This document shows positions 37,463 to 46,653 of a stretch of 64,000 nucleotides of DNA, piece by piece. Location of the stretch: assembly GCA_963726005.1 (NCBI GenBank), contig CAVSAT010000004.1, positions 744,001-808,000 on the forward strand, given 5' to 3'. The translations under genes and the position numbers were made by a program. The DNA comes from Bog-473 sp963726005. Its GTDB lineage: Bacteria > Actinomycetota > Acidimicrobiia > Acidimicrobiales > RAAP-2. The notes beneath the pieces are model-generated. The model did not search any database. It saw nothing but the letters and a program-made list of their open reading frames with translations, and had not been told where the DNA came from. Each line of letters starts with the position of its first letter. The stretch's first letter is position 1.

Positions 37463-37786
37463 GTGATCGGGTTTGTCCTTCGGCTCATTCCGCCACGTCC
37501 GAGTTTCCCCTCCGACATGTCTGAAGGCGAGAGGGCGACGATGATGGAACACGTCGGCTACTGGTCGGCGCTCGCGGAGGAGGGAAGGGTCCTCGCCTTC
37601 GGGCCGGTCGATGATCCCCGGGGCGCGTACGGTATCGGCATCGTCCTTGCCGAGAACCGCTCCGAAGCGGAGGAGCTCCGGGATCATGACCCCGCTCTCA
37701 AGTCTCCGTACGGATTTCGTACGGAGATCGCTCCGATGCTTCGTCTCGTGACGCCCACGCAGAGCTACGACGCCAGTCCAACGTGA
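37463..37786 (+). CDS. YCII-related domain protein
   Basis: About 107 residues. VLRLIPPRPSFPSDMSEGER, MEHVGYWSALAEEGRVLAFG and AYGIGIVLAENRSEAEELRD fit the YCII fold (dimeric alpha-beta barrel; histidine and aspartate often present). A TATCGT hexamer 7 bases before GTG 37463 supports the start. Function unknown. Confidence 0.82.
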   Translation: MIGFVLRLIPPRPSFPSDMSEGERATMMEHVGYWSALAEEGRVLAFGPVDDPRGAYGIGIVLAENRSEAEELRDHDPALKSPYGFRTEIAPMLRLVTPTQSYDASPT

Positions 37787-37905
37787 TGGTCTGACTGAAA
37801 CCCGGGTGCGCCGACCCGTCCCGCCCTCGGATGCTTCCGATCGGCGAACTGAGCGGTGCGCCTCAGCGGGCGACCGAACCCAGACTTTTGGATCACAATG
37901 TCTGG

Positions 37906-38658
37906 ATGCGTGTCCTATTGGCTGCACTTCAGTGCACGAACAGTGGTCCGGGCGAGAACCTTCCGTCTCACCTTGGGCTTGTGGGCGAGGCCGCGGCCAC
38001 CGGCTGTGATCTCGTCCTGTTGCCTGAGATGTCGCTGACCGGCTCGGTAGATCCTGCTCGGAATCCGGAACGTCTGGTATCGCTGGACCACGAAGCGGTT
38101 TTCCAGCTCGTGCGAGCCTCGGATGAGACGGGCGTGGGGATCTGCTTTGGCGTCGCTGAGGGTTCATCGGACGGCCGAGCGCACATCGCCCAGGTCTTTG
38201 CGGCCGGGGGCAACATCATCGGCGTCCAGCGAAAGCGACACCTCGGCGACGGAGAGGAATCATTCACTCCCGCTTCAATCTCCACTCCAATCGAGTTCGC
38301 AGGCATCACAGTGGGCGTGGCCATCTGCGCCGAGTCAGGCTTCGACCCGCCGTTCGACACGGCGGCTCTCGCGGGAGCACAGCTTGTTCTCTTTCCGGCC
38401 GCTCCCGGCCTCTATGGTCGTCGAACGGATGAGGACTCTTGGAGGTCTGGTTTCTCTTGGTGGGAGGGAAAGTGTCTCGGGGAGGCCGCCCGCCACGCGC
38501 GCCGTCTCGGCATCTGGATTGCCGTGGCCACGCAAGCTGGTTCGACCGTCGATGAGGATTTTCCAGGGCTTGCAGCTCTTGTGAGCCCCGACGGTACGGT
38601 GGTCGACCGCCTGCCAGATTGGGGCGAGGGTGCACTGATCGTTGATATTCCTCTTTGA
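37906..38658 (+). CDS. Carbon-nitrogen hydrolase (nitrilase superfamily)
   Basis: About 250 residues. Catalytic triad candidates: glutamate in LVLLPEMSLTG, lysine in VQRKRHLGDGEE and cysteine in GVAICAESGFDPP, plus a C-terminal DWGEGALIVDIPL. Acts on an amide or nitrile; the specific substrate is not evident. ATG 37906. Confidence 0.88.
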   Translation: MRVLLAALQCTNSGPGENLPSHLGLVGEAAATGCDLVLLPEMSLTGSVDPARNPERLVSLDHEAVFQLVRASDETGVGICFGVAEGSSDGRAHIAQVFAAGGNIIGVQRKRHLGDGEESFTPASISTPIEFAGITVGVAICAESGFDPPFDTAALAGAQLVLFPAAPGLYGRRTDEDSWRSGFSWWEGKCLGEAARHARRLGIWIAVATQAGSTVDEDFPGLAALVSPDGTVVDRLPDWGEGALIVDIPL

Positions 38659-38787
38659 GTCAGGGAGCTCGATTCCAGCGAACTGGGCAGAACGGCCTCG
38701 GAGTGTCATTCAATTGCAATCAGGTCCTCAGGCGGCTTCCAGGTACTTCAACGCTGAGGTTCAGCGGATGAGATCATCGTTGATGCC

Positions 38788-39084
38788 GTGGACGCCATCA
38801 TTTTGGAATCGTGTCACAGCACCTGGATCTTCGACAGAGAACAGAAGCAGTTCTGTCGTATCCTGAAGGGTCTAGAAGTCGCCGATCGGCCGGTAACCAC
38901 TGAGTGGCGCCCTTATTCGGATCTCCATCTTGATCCGCGGACCGAAACCTTCACCGTCTTTCTGAACGAGGCTCACACACGCCAGGTTCGGTCCTGGAGG
39001 CACACGCGAGACTGCGATCAGTGTGGCGGTCACGAAACCGCCGAACTTTCGCTCGACGACATACGCCGCGTCGTCCATTTGTGA
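38788..39084 (+). CDS. Hypothetical protein with CxxC motif
   Basis: 98 residues starting at GTG 38788. ESCHSTWIFDREQKQFCRIL and TTEWRPYSDLHLDPRTETFT look like ordered protein. DCDQCGGHETAEL carries a CxxC. No Shine-Dalgarno sequence is evident. The frame has normal codon use, but no family is recognised. Confidence 0.6.
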   Translation: MDAIILESCHSTWIFDREQKQFCRILKGLEVADRPVTTEWRPYSDLHLDPRTETFTVFLNEAHTRQVRSWRHTRDCDQCGGHETAELSLDDIRRVVHL

Positions 39085-39234
39085 TTCGTTCGCCTGAATT
39101 CGATTACATCCGGCCATGGCTGCCCGGTAACCGGCCCGACGAGCCCCGTCCCCGCGTCCCGGGGCTGCCCCTGGTCCTTCCGCTGCGGAGCGCCTCGTGG
39201 AGCGTTTCACGCGGCTTCCGACGAGAGCTGCTCC

Positions 39235-39240
39235 TATGCT
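39235..39240 (+). promoter_or_regulatory. Putative -10 element of leaderless PPOX-type transcript
   Basis: TATGCT lies 6 bases before ATG 39247. Confidence 0.45.
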
Positions 39241-39246
39241 GCGGCC

Positions 39247-39659
39247 ATGGCCGCCAGGATCGCCCTGACCGACACCGAGCGGGCCTATCTGCAGAGCCAG
39301 CCGCTCGGCCGCCTCGCCACCGTGGATGCCAACGGTGCCCCCCAGAACAACCCGATCGGCGTGTTCCTCGACGAGAAGACCGGCGACATCGTCGTCGGCG
39401 GCCACGCAATAGGTGCGACTCGAAAGTTCCGCAACGTACAGGCCAACCCCCATGTGGCCCTGGTGATCGACGACCTCGTGTCGGCGAACCCCTGGACGGT
39501 GCGGGGCCTCGAGGTCCGCGGCACGGCCGTGGCTCTCTCCGATGTCGACCCCCGGTCCCGTTCATGAGTCGTGAGGTCATCCGGATCACGCCGACGTGGG
39601 TCACCGCCTGGGGACTTGACCCCGGCGTGCAAGGCAGGCAGACCCGAAGTGGGAGCTGA
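39247..39659 (+). CDS. PPOX-class (F420/FMN) split-barrel oxidoreductase, frame disrupted
   Basis: YLQSQPLGRLATVDANGAPQ and GGHAIGATRKFRNVQANPHV match small split-barrel flavin/F420 proteins (pyridoxamine-phosphate-oxidase-like). As written the frame stops at 39565-39567 after DVDPRSRS. One base earlier in phase it continues as PPVPFMSREVIRITPTWV and ends GLDPGVQGRQTRSGS at 39657-39659, as family members do. A C6 run reduced to C5 at 39549-39553 explains this. Reconstructed length is about 137 residues. Confidence 0.8.
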
Positions 39660-39697
39660 AGCGCCATGGTGGCGCCTGGTCGAAGGAGGACCACACG

Positions 39698-39880
39698 ATG
39701 ATATTCGCGGACGTGACGAGTGGGGGATTCATCGGCCTGTGGGCCGTTATCTATCTCGTCTTAATCGTGACCCTCGGCGTCATGTCGATTCGGAAGGGTC
39801 ATTGGGTGATGTTCCTCATCGGCTTCTTTCTTCCTCTGTTCTGGCTGATCGGAGCTCTCATGCCGAGGAGGGGGCGCTGA
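39698..39880 (+). CDS. Small membrane protein
   Basis: 60 residues with two hydrophobic segments (FIGLWAVIYLVLIVTLGVM and FLIGFFLPLFWLIGALM) and a basic end. ATG 39698 has a strong ribosome site (AAGGAGG, 8 bases). Function unknown. Confidence 0.75.
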   Translation: MIFADVTSGGFIGLWAVIYLVLIVTLGVMSIRKGHWVMFLIGFFLPLFWLIGALMPRRGR

Positions 39881-39896
39881 CGATCGTCGGTTCTGC

Positions 39897-40550
39897 TCAC
39901 GTTGCCAACAGATACGCGCTCTTACCGATGAGCCAAAGGCCCACTGCCGTCGCCACGATGACGATGATCAGGTCCGTGTGCCTGTCGATCCATGCCTTCA
40001 GGCCGGTGAGGACCTCGTCACTGCGCTCGGGGCGAACCACTGAGTAAATGTCCATGGCCAGGTAGGTGGACACCGACAGAAGCCCGAACAAGATGAGAGA
40101 GAAGTAGTCGGCCGCCGACGAGAGCTTCGCGCCGGTAATGGTTGCTGCGGCCGAGACCACGAATACCGAGGGTTGAAAGAAGGCCCCCAGTCCGATGGCG
40201 AAGAGGGCCGACATCTCGTCGATGCGCGCTTGCCACCTGGGCTCCTCTTTCCGCTGCGGGGGCCGACCCATCCTGCGCCGCTGTCGCTCCGCGATGGCCA
40301 GCAAAACGAGGCCAAGCACGATCTTGACCACCAAGATGCTCGTCGAAGGCGCCGTGCCGGTGGCGGGAGGCTTGTTCCCGGTGGCCAAGATCGTCACGGC
40401 TGCGACCACAGCCAGCGCCGCCAACCAGCCGAAGATAAAGCCAGCCCCCTTCCGCGGGCCGTGCTTCGACGCCAGGATCAGGATGAAGATCGTGAGCGCC
40501 ACCGGGTAAAACGCCATGGCGAACCCGATCAAGACGAGGTCGATAACCAC
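39897..40550 (-). CDS. GAP/SfLAP family membrane protein
   Basis: 217 residues with about six hydrophobic segments, e.g. FAMAFYPVALTIFILIL and ILVVKIVLGLVLLAIAE, and the cytoplasmic RQRRRMGRPPQRKEEPRWQ. Matches the GAP (sulfolipid-1-addressing-protein-like) family of actinobacterial transporters implicated in glycopeptidolipid or sulfolipid export. The substrate here is unknown. Confidence 0.82.
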   Translation of the reverse strand: MVIDLVLIGFAMAFYPVALTIFILILASKHGPRKGAGFIFGWLAALAVVAAVTILATGNKPPATGTAPSTSILVVKIVLGLVLLAIAERQRRRMGRPPQRKEEPRWQARIDEMSALFAIGLGAFFQPSVFVVSAAATITGAKLSSAADYFSLILFGLLSVSTYLAMDIYSVVRPERSDEVLTGLKAWIDRHTDLIIVIVATAVGLWLIGKSAYLLAT

Positions 40551-40691
40551 TCCCGGTGGTGGGCTTCGCGCTCAGGCGATCCCGATGCCGATGAGCATCC
40601 TTGATTGCACTGCTCCACCCTTAGCACCGAGACTGGCCCCTGACAACACCGTTGCGGACGCCGCGATCGCCTCGGCCGCACTGGTAGCGAC

Positions 40692-41258
40692 GTGGGTGAC
40701 GTTCGCTTCCAGGCACAACGGCCCAGAAATTGTCATCGTCCCCGCTGCGGGGGCACCCGGACTGATGGTGACGCGGCAACTACCGGATGTGAGTGGTCGA
40801 GTCCCCTACCAATCGAAGCAGCAGTCGGAGCACGCCTTCTCGTCGTCGGTGCCAGTCTTGGGCTGGCCATTGCGGTCATCCATGTGCAGGACCAAGGCGG
40901 TCTGCCAGGAGACCAGTCACCCGTGTGGTTGAAATACGGCTTCTACATGGTCGAGATAAGCAGCACAATTAGCGCCGCGCTCATTATTCGCGGCAAGACA
41001 CTCGGCTGGCTGCTCGGACTTGCATCGAGCGTCGGGCCAATGAGCGGATACATCCTGTCGCGAACGACGGGCCTACCTGGCGACTCGGCTGATGTGGGTA
41101 ATTGGGGCTACCTCCTCGGTACGGTGAGTCTGATCGTCGAAGGGAGCTTCGTCGTCCTTGCCGTTATCTGCCTCATGCGGATTGGCAGAGCGTGGCAGCC
41201 GACTTCCGATGCTGCCGGTTACGCGTGGTCTGGCCCTGGCAGCAACGCGTCGCAGTAG
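40692..41258 (+). CDS. Hypothetical membrane protein
   Basis: The segment from about residue 45 on has four hydrophobic stretches (LLVVGASLGLAIAVIHV, YGFYMVEISSTISAALII, LGWLLGLASSVGPMSGYI, SLIVEGSFVVLAVICLM). The first 40 residues look random, so the start is uncertain and may lie further in or involve an indel near 40800. No family recognised. Confidence 0.5.
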   Translation: MGDVRFQAQRPRNCHRPRCGGTRTDGDAATTGCEWSSPLPIEAAVGARLLVVGASLGLAIAVIHVQDQGGLPGDQSPVWLKYGFYMVEISSTISAALIIRGKTLGWLLGLASSVGPMSGYILSRTTGLPGDSADVGNWGYLLGTVSLIVEGSFVVLAVICLMRIGRAWQPTSDAAGYAWSGPGSNASQ

Positions 41259-41390
41259 TGCCGAACCGTCCCACCATCTCCCGACGGGAAATTGGCCCAC
41301 CCACCCAGCGAACGGGGCGACCCTAAGCGACCGGTGGTCGATACCATATGGCGACACCGGTGTCGATGTGATGGGGTCAGCTGTTGAGCA

Positions 41391-42005
41391 TCAGGGCGCG
41401 CTCGCTACCACGCTGACGGTTGATCGGCGCCCGATTGTCGCCCGTTCCAGACGAACATCGGTAAAGCCGTGCTCCCGGCTTTGATCCGCGAAAGCACCGG
41501 CTTGTTCGTCCGTCCAGCCATGGCTCTTGTGACCGCGGGCCCCTCGTTGTGTCCTCCGTTCCATGGCGACGAAACGACCGCCTCGAGAGAGCACTCGGAG
41601 TACTTCTCGAAGCCCGGCGTCGATGTCCGACCAGTGATGCACGGTGGCGATCGACCATACGACCGAGACGGAGCTCTCAGGCAGCGGGAGCGCCTCAGCG
41701 GCACCTTCGACATACCGCGCCTTCGCCCGACGTCGGGTGAGGAGTCTTGCGATACGCAGCATGACCGGCGCCGGATCAACCCCGGTGACCTCCGCACCCA
41801 TTTGGGCTGCGTATCGAACCGCGACTCCGGGACCACACCCGACGTCGACGATCCTGTCGCCCGATTCCATGCCGCTCAGCCGTACTGCAAGCTGCGCGTC
41901 GTCCTTGCGACCGACGACCATGCTGAGCGCGGCGACGAGACCCGTCACCCCGGCAAAGCCGGGGTAGTTGGCGTGGTGATTGGGCGCAGTGTGCTGTTCG
42001 ACCAC
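41391..42005 (-). CDS. Class I SAM-dependent methyltransferase
   Basis: 204 residues. Motif I DRIVDVGCGPGVAVRYAA, then VTGVDPAPVM and ARYVEGAAEALPLPESSVSV, the Methyltransf_11 pattern. Substrate unknown. GTG 42005 is one of several nearby GTGs. Divergent from a MerR regulator across a dyad-rich 45 bp, hence probably its target. Confidence 0.87.
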   Translation of the reverse strand: MVEQHTAPNHHANYPGFAGVTGLVAALSMVVGRKDDAQLAVRLSGMESGDRIVDVGCGPGVAVRYAAQMGAEVTGVDPAPVMLRIARLLTRRRAKARYVEGAAEALPLPESSVSVVWSIATVHHWSDIDAGLREVLRVLSRGGRFVAMERRTQRGARGHKSHGWTDEQAGAFADQSREHGFTDVRLERATIGRRSTVSVVASAP

Positions 42006-42013
42006 ACCACCAC

Positions 42014-42043
42014 CTTGACAGTTGAACCTGACTTCAAGTCAAG
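42014..42043. promoter_or_regulatory. Divergent promoter/operator of MerR and methyltransferase
   Basis: Two inverted repeats: CTTGAC/GTCAAG (42014-42019, 42038-42043) and TTGAA/TTCAA (42022-42026, 42033-42037). TTGACA (42015-42020) is a plus-strand -35 candidate. On the minus strand, TTGACT is followed 19 bases later by CAAGGT, the long spacer typical of MerR-controlled promoters. Confidence 0.5.
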
Positions 42044-42050
42044 TAGGGAC

Positions 42051-42464
42051 GTGTCAGAGCCACTGATGACCATCGGGGAGGTCGCGGAACGAGCGGGCGT
42101 TGCCACTTCGACGATCCGTTATTACGAACGCCTCAACCTGCTCATTGCCGACGCCCGAACGTCTGGGCAGCGGCGCTACCGCGTCGCCACCCTCCGAAGG
42201 CTCGTGTTCATTGGCATGCTCCAAGACGCCGGGCTCGCCCTAGTCGACATCGCAGGAATACTCGACGCCGCGGACGTCAGCGAATGGAAAGCCATTGCCA
42301 CGAGACGACTCGAGGCTCTCGATGAGGAGATCGCCACATTGCTGCAGGCCCGTGCGTACCTTTCTGGTGCGCTGCTCTGCCGCTACGACCACCCGGCAAC
42401 GGACTGCAAGATCATGGGAACCGAGATCGATCGCCGACTCTCAGTGGGCCGCGAAGAGGAGTGA
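42051..42464 (+). CDS. MerR-family transcriptional regulator
   Basis: About 137 residues. The HTH LMTIGEVAERAGVATSTIRY followed by YYERLNLL is canonical. The dimerisation helix and C-terminal CRYDHPATDCKIM with two cysteines could bind a ligand or metal. ATG 42066 is an alternative start. Divergent from a methyltransferase it may regulate. Confidence 0.9.
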   Translation: MSEPLMTIGEVAERAGVATSTIRYYERLNLLIADARTSGQRRYRVATLRRLVFIGMLQDAGLALVDIAGILDAADVSEWKAIATRRLEALDEEIATLLQARAYLSGALLCRYDHPATDCKIMGTEIDRRLSVGREEE

Positions 42465-42504
42465 CGCTATACCGGCATACGGGGCTCCCCATCAGGGCAG
42501 TGGA

Positions 42505-42954
42505 CTAGGGCCCCCCGCTCAACACGTAGATCTCCCACTGAGAGCCCCCCGTCGGGATGTAGAGCTCCATCGTGCAGACTGCATCACTTGGTGGATGCAG
42601 TGGGGCGACAACGGCATAGATGGACCGGCCGCTGAATGTCCATGACAGAAATGTCCACTTCGCACCACTGGCACTGTCGTGCCCTTTGAAGACTGCAGGA
42701 CTACCTGCCTGCGCTCCTTGGTCGAGATACTCCCTGCCGCAAAAGTCGATGTGCTTGGGCAGGGTCCAGAAGGCGGGAGTCCCGTAATCCTTGGCACTGA
42801 AGAGCGCAGCAATCGCTGCGGTGGCACCGGCAGCGATGACCGCCAGCAGGATGGTGAGTGATATTCGGTTCGCTCGGGAACGAGGTTGTCGTCCGTGTCC
42901 AGTGGTGTCAGGGCTGATCCAGATCGTGTCGTCAAGACCGCCGACCTTGCTCAC
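42505..42954 (-). CDS. Membrane-anchored hypothetical protein
   Basis: 149 residues. One transmembrane helix (ISLTILLAVIAAGATAAIAAL) near 31-51, then an exported domain with FCGREYLDQGAQAGSPAVF and a proline-rich end. TACGCT 6 bases before GTG 42954 suggests leaderless transcription. No family recognised. Confidence 0.65.
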   Translation of the reverse strand: MSKVGGLDDTIWISPDTTGHGRQPRSRANRISLTILLAVIAAGATAAIAALFSAKDYGTPAFWTLPKHIDFCGREYLDQGAQAGSPAVFKGHDSASGAKWTFLSWTFSGRSIYAVVAPLHPPSDAVCTMELYIPTGGSQWEIYVLSGGP

Positions 42955-42960
42955 GGGTCA

Positions 42961-42966
42961 AGCGTA
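42961..42966 (-). promoter_or_regulatory. Putative -10 element of leaderless transcript
   Basis: On the minus strand TACGCT lies 6 bases before GTG 42954. Confidence 0.4.
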
Positions 42967-43017
42967 CGCGCCGGTCGTCCTCGGAGCCCGATTAGGTGCG
43001 CTCCGCCCCGGCGACTG

Positions 43018-43602
43018 TTAGGGGACAGCAGTGGTCGAATTGTCGCCATGGCCAACACCGACCAGAAGGAGAGCGGGATCAGACCAGTGGTATCGGTGGC
43101 CCAGAGCCCGACCGCCGCCGGGAAACGGTCCGCGAAGACCCGTTTCGACGCGAATGCCACCCCGGGCGTCGTAGAAGGCCTGTGCTGGTGTGTTCTGGTC
43201 GAGAACCCAAAGATGGAGCGATGCTGAGGGGCGAAGTCGAAGGAGCCTTTGCGCGGTCTCAGCCAGCAATCGTGAACCAACTCCAGTTCCTTTCAGCTCC
43301 GTCCTGACATGAAGGTTCTCGAGGAGAGCACCCCATCGGGGGTCATCGTCCAAAATGGTGTGAGCGAAACCGAGGACCTCATTGGCTCTCTCGGCAATCA
43401 CCGTGAAGTCACCGTTCTCGGGTGGCGCCAGTCGCCCTCTCCACACCTGCTGGCGATCGGCGAGGACGTCTCCATCGAGGTAAGCGTCCAAGTAGGCACC
43501 TCGATAGTGACGTCGCCAACTGTCGGCGTGAAGATCGGCGATGGCGTCTGCGTCGTGCTCGGTGGCATCGCGATATTGCACGACCAGAGCTGGATCCGGC
43601 AT
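43018..43602 (-). CDS. GNAT-family N-acetyltransferase
   Basis: About 194 residues. YRDATEHDADAIADLHADSW, the acetyl-CoA loop ELKGTGVGSRLLAETAQRLL and QAFYDARGGIRVE are diagnostic. ATG 43602 has GAGGAGG 5 bases upstream. Substrate unknown. Confidence 0.88.
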   Translation of the reverse strand: MPDPALVVQYRDATEHDADAIADLHADSWRRHYRGAYLDAYLDGDVLADRQQVWRGRLAPPENGDFTVIAERANEVLGFAHTILDDDPRWGALLENLHVRTELKGTGVGSRLLAETAQRLLRLRPSASLHLWVLDQNTPAQAFYDARGGIRVETGLRGPFPGGGRALGHRYHWSDPALLLVGVGHGDNSTTAVP

Positions 43603-43808
43603 GGTGGCCTCCTCATCGATCCTGGCATTGGCACCGTGCAAAGTCGGCTGCCGGACCGTCACGGGGCCAGGTCCCTCAGGTCACTCTGGATGAACCAGTC
43701 GAGATTATCCGGCACTACTCGGCGTGCACGGAGAGTGTCGATTCGGCTGCGCCCACTCCCGCTGTTCTGGGGCACCCTGACCCGACCAGTACCAGCCGCC
43801 GATGGTGA

Positions 43809-45149
43809 TCAGCAGGCGGCGTAGATCTGCCAGTGTTCGGGTACACCTTTCAGTTCGTGATCGCCGCGGTCTTCGAAGCCGAGGCCCGATCCCACAACCA
43901 GATCGCGCACCGTGCGCGACACGAGGATCTCTCCCTCGTTGGCCAACGCCGCGACGCGGGCGGCGATGTGGACGGCGATACCCCCGAGGTCGTTTTGTCG
44001 CCGCTCAACTTCGCCGGCGTGCAAGCCGGCCCGGATCGGCACGCCTGCGACTGCCAGTGCGTCGCGAAGGTCCTGCGCGCACTGCACCGCGCGCGCCGGT
44101 CCGTCGAACGTGGCCAACATGCCGTCCCCTGTTTGTTTCACGACCTGTCCACCGAAGCTAGCGACGAGCTGTCGCGATCGGAGATCATGCTCGTCGAGCA
44201 GAACATTCCACCGGCGATCGCCGATCTGCGCAGCTCGACGAGTCGACTCGACTATATCGGTGAACATGACCGTCGCAAGTACGCGCTCACTGGCGAAGCG
44301 CGAGCGGGCCCCAGCGACAAACTCGAGAACTGTATCGAGCAGCGTCTCGTAATCTTCGGCGCGCCAGCTCGTATGCATGACGAGCGGGAGCTCAACATAG
44401 CGGGCTCCATCGATCTGCTCGGCCAGATGCCTGCCATATGCCACATTTACCACGGGGTCGCCGCTGGCGTGTAAGACCAACGTCGGCACGTGCACCGCCG
44501 ACAAGATCGGTCGGACGTCGATCATGTAGTTGCGGCGCATGATCTCGGCGATCATGTGCGGCGTGCAAGCGTTACGCTCGAAGTGCGCGCCCAAGCCCTC
44601 TGGTGCTTCGTCAGCATGGGCGACGAGGCCGGAATCTCGTAGCGCCACCCCTGTGCCCCACACCTGGGGTAACAATGCGAGCAACGCCTCCTGTTCGGGA
44701 CCGATCGTCGGGGGCGCGGGGTCGTCGGGATTTGCGCCGCCGCCGACGGCGTACGTCCCGTACAGCGAGAGACTTTCCACGCGCTCGGGATACGTAGTTG
44801 CGAGCAGGATCGCCATCGGACCACCCTCCGACATCCCGAACAGGTGCGCCCGCTTCCAGCCGGCGGCGTCCATGACCGCGAGTGCGTCGTCCGCTCGCTC
44901 GGCGAGGCTTCCGAATCCAAGATCGCGGCTTGACAGTCCGGTTCCCCGTTTGTCGAACACGATTACCCGGCATGTACTCCCCAAACCACGAAAGAGGTTC
45001 GAGTACGACGCCGCTTCCCAGTTGAGTTCGATGTGCGAGATAAAGCCCGGGATGAATACCAACCGCGGTCCCGTAACCTGACCGAACTCCTGCCACGCGA
45101 TGTCGATCCCACCGGCACCGGCCGCATAGCGGATCTGAGACCTCTCCAC
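43809..45149 (-). CDS. Alpha/beta-hydrolase fused to class III adenylate/guanylate cyclase
   Basis: 446 residues. Residues 1-275 form an alpha/beta-hydrolase with nucleophile elbow HLFGMSEGGPMAILL, oxyanion strand LVFIPGFISHIELNWE and FDKRGTGLSSR. Residues about 285-446 form a class III cyclase homology domain with VLATVMFTDIVESTRRAAQI (metal aspartate), QTGDGMLATFDGPARAV and IRAGLHAGEVERRQNDLGG. The linked hydrolase and cyclase suggest ligand-controlled cNMP signalling, a known architecture in actinobacteria. GTG 45149. It is divergent from a P450 gene. Confidence 0.9.
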   Translation of the reverse strand: MERSQIRYAAGAGGIDIAWQEFGQVTGPRLVFIPGFISHIELNWEAASYSNLFRGLGSTCRVIVFDKRGTGLSSRDLGFGSLAERADDALAVMDAAGWKRAHLFGMSEGGPMAILLATTYPERVESLSLYGTYAVGGGANPDDPAPPTIGPEQEALLALLPQVWGTGVALRDSGLVAHADEAPEGLGAHFERNACTPHMIAEIMRRNYMIDVRPILSAVHVPTLVLHASGDPVVNVAYGRHLAEQIDGARYVELPLVMHTSWRAEDYETLLDTVLEFVAGARSRFASERVLATVMFTDIVESTRRAAQIGDRRWNVLLDEHDLRSRQLVASFGGQVVKQTGDGMLATFDGPARAVQCAQDLRDALAVAGVPIRAGLHAGEVERRQNDLGGIAVHIAARVAALANEGEILVSRTVRDLVVGSGLGFEDRGDHELKGVPEHWQIYAAC

Positions 45150-45360
45150 CGTCAGCCATCATGATCCGCGGACAATCCCTCGTCCAGCGCCAAGAGTCCA
45201 CCGACGGCCCGTCGGTTCGATGGGGGTTCTCTGCTGCCCGAAAGAGGTGCCGACGTGTCTCCCTCCGTACCGGCAATGTACTGGGGCACCCCTGGTCGTT
45301 CTCAGGCCCGCCCGATGTGATCGTTCACCCATTCGTGCTTGAATCGGTCGAACCGTCACG

Positions 45361-46602
45361 ATGACAAGGACTGCCATGGATGCTGTGGTCGCTTTCGATC
45401 CCTTCACTCTCTACGAGCAGGTCGATCCTTATCCCCTATATCGCTGGCTTCGGGACGAAGCGCCGGTGCACCACCTCGATGAACCAGATCTGTGGGTGGT
45501 GACTCGCTACGACCATTCCACCGAGGTCCTCCGTGACCCAACCACCTTCTCGTCGAAGCTGGGGATGCGAATGGCCTTCGGCCCCGTCTGGCAGCGCTCG
45601 GGTTCTGACGAGGGGCCCGTGGGCATGGAGGACCTCCGGGTCCTCATCGCCACCGACCCGCCCGACCACGTGCGGTTGCGACGCCTGCTCAGTCGTCCGT
45701 TCACCCCCCGAGAGATCGGCCTGCACGAGGATTGGATCCGGCCCCTGTGCGAAGAGCGTTTCGGCGAACTTCTGGCCATGAATGCCAGAGGTGGTGCCGA
45801 CTGGGTGAAGGACTTCACCTGGCCCTTCCCTGTGTTGGTGATCGGAGAACTCCTGGGGATACCGGCCTCCATGCGCAACGACTTCAAGCGCTGGTCCGAT
45901 GCTCTTATTGGGATCTTCGTTGGTGGACCCGAGGTCGGCGACGACCGCCTCGCCAGCCTCACTGAGATGCTCGGGTTCTTTGACGAGACCGTCGCTCGAC
46001 GCCGCTCGGATCCTGGCGACGACCTAATCAGCATGCTCACTCACAAGGCGGAAGGCGACGAGGAGCCGCTCACCGCGGAGGAACTGGTCTGGTTCTGCGT
46101 CCTGCTCTTGGTTGCGGGAAACGAAACGACGACCAACCTGCTGTCGAACGCCCTCAAAGTGTTTGCCTCCGATCCCACGGTCCTGGATCGCCTGTTCGAG
46201 GACCCAACGCTCATCCCGGGAACGGTGGAGGAGGTGCTCCGCTACGACGCTCCGGTGCAGTCAATCCCGAGGGGCACGACTGCTCCGATTCAGGTCGGCG
46301 GGACCACGATCCCCGCAGACGCAGTCGTGCTCGTTTACATGGGAGCGGCAAACCGGGACGAGCGCCACTTCCCTGATCCTGACCGGTTCGACGTCCAGCG
46401 CCGCCCGACCGATCATCTCGGCTTCGGCAGCGGCATCCATCTCTGCCTCGGGGCGCCCCTCGCCCGTCTCGAAGCCCGCATCGCACTGGAGATACTCAGC
46501 CAGCGGGTGGCCAGCGTGGAACTCACAGCATCACCCGTGCCAACCGGCGGCTTGTTGCTCCGAGGATCGACGTCAATGCCGGTGCGCCTGATCGAGCGAT
46601 AG
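45361..46602 (+). CDS. Cytochrome P450
   Basis: About 413 residues. I-helix oxygen-binding VAGNETTTNLLSNAL (about 250), ExxR in VEEVLRYDAP and the haem loop HLGFGSGIHLCLGAPLAR with cysteine near 364. Bacterial class I type needing ferredoxin and reductase, which are not nearby. Substrate unknown. Followed by an SRPBCC protein. Confidence 0.96.
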   Translation: MTRTAMDAVVAFDPFTLYEQVDPYPLYRWLRDEAPVHHLDEPDLWVVTRYDHSTEVLRDPTTFSSKLGMRMAFGPVWQRSGSDEGPVGMEDLRVLIATDPPDHVRLRRLLSRPFTPREIGLHEDWIRPLCEERFGELLAMNARGGADWVKDFTWPFPVLVIGELLGIPASMRNDFKRWSDALIGIFVGGPEVGDDRLASLTEMLGFFDETVARRRSDPGDDLISMLTHKAEGDEEPLTAEELVWFCVLLLVAGNETTTNLLSNALKVFASDPTVLDRLFEDPTLIPGTVEEVLRYDAPVQSIPRGTTAPIQVGGTTIPADAVVLVYMGAANRDERHFPDPDRFDVQRRPTDHLGFGSGIHLCLGAPLARLEARIALEILSQRVASVELTASPVPTGGLLLRGSTSMPVRLIER

Positions 46603-46653
46603 GGGTGTCGGCCGCTGCGAGGCGGCGGTGCCCGGCAACTGCATGAGGAGGCA

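Noticed and set aside
40516..40932. Possible 138-residue protein in the gap before the membrane protein
   Set aside because: It overlaps the membrane protein's better frame and has no motifs. An indel in this area could not be excluded.
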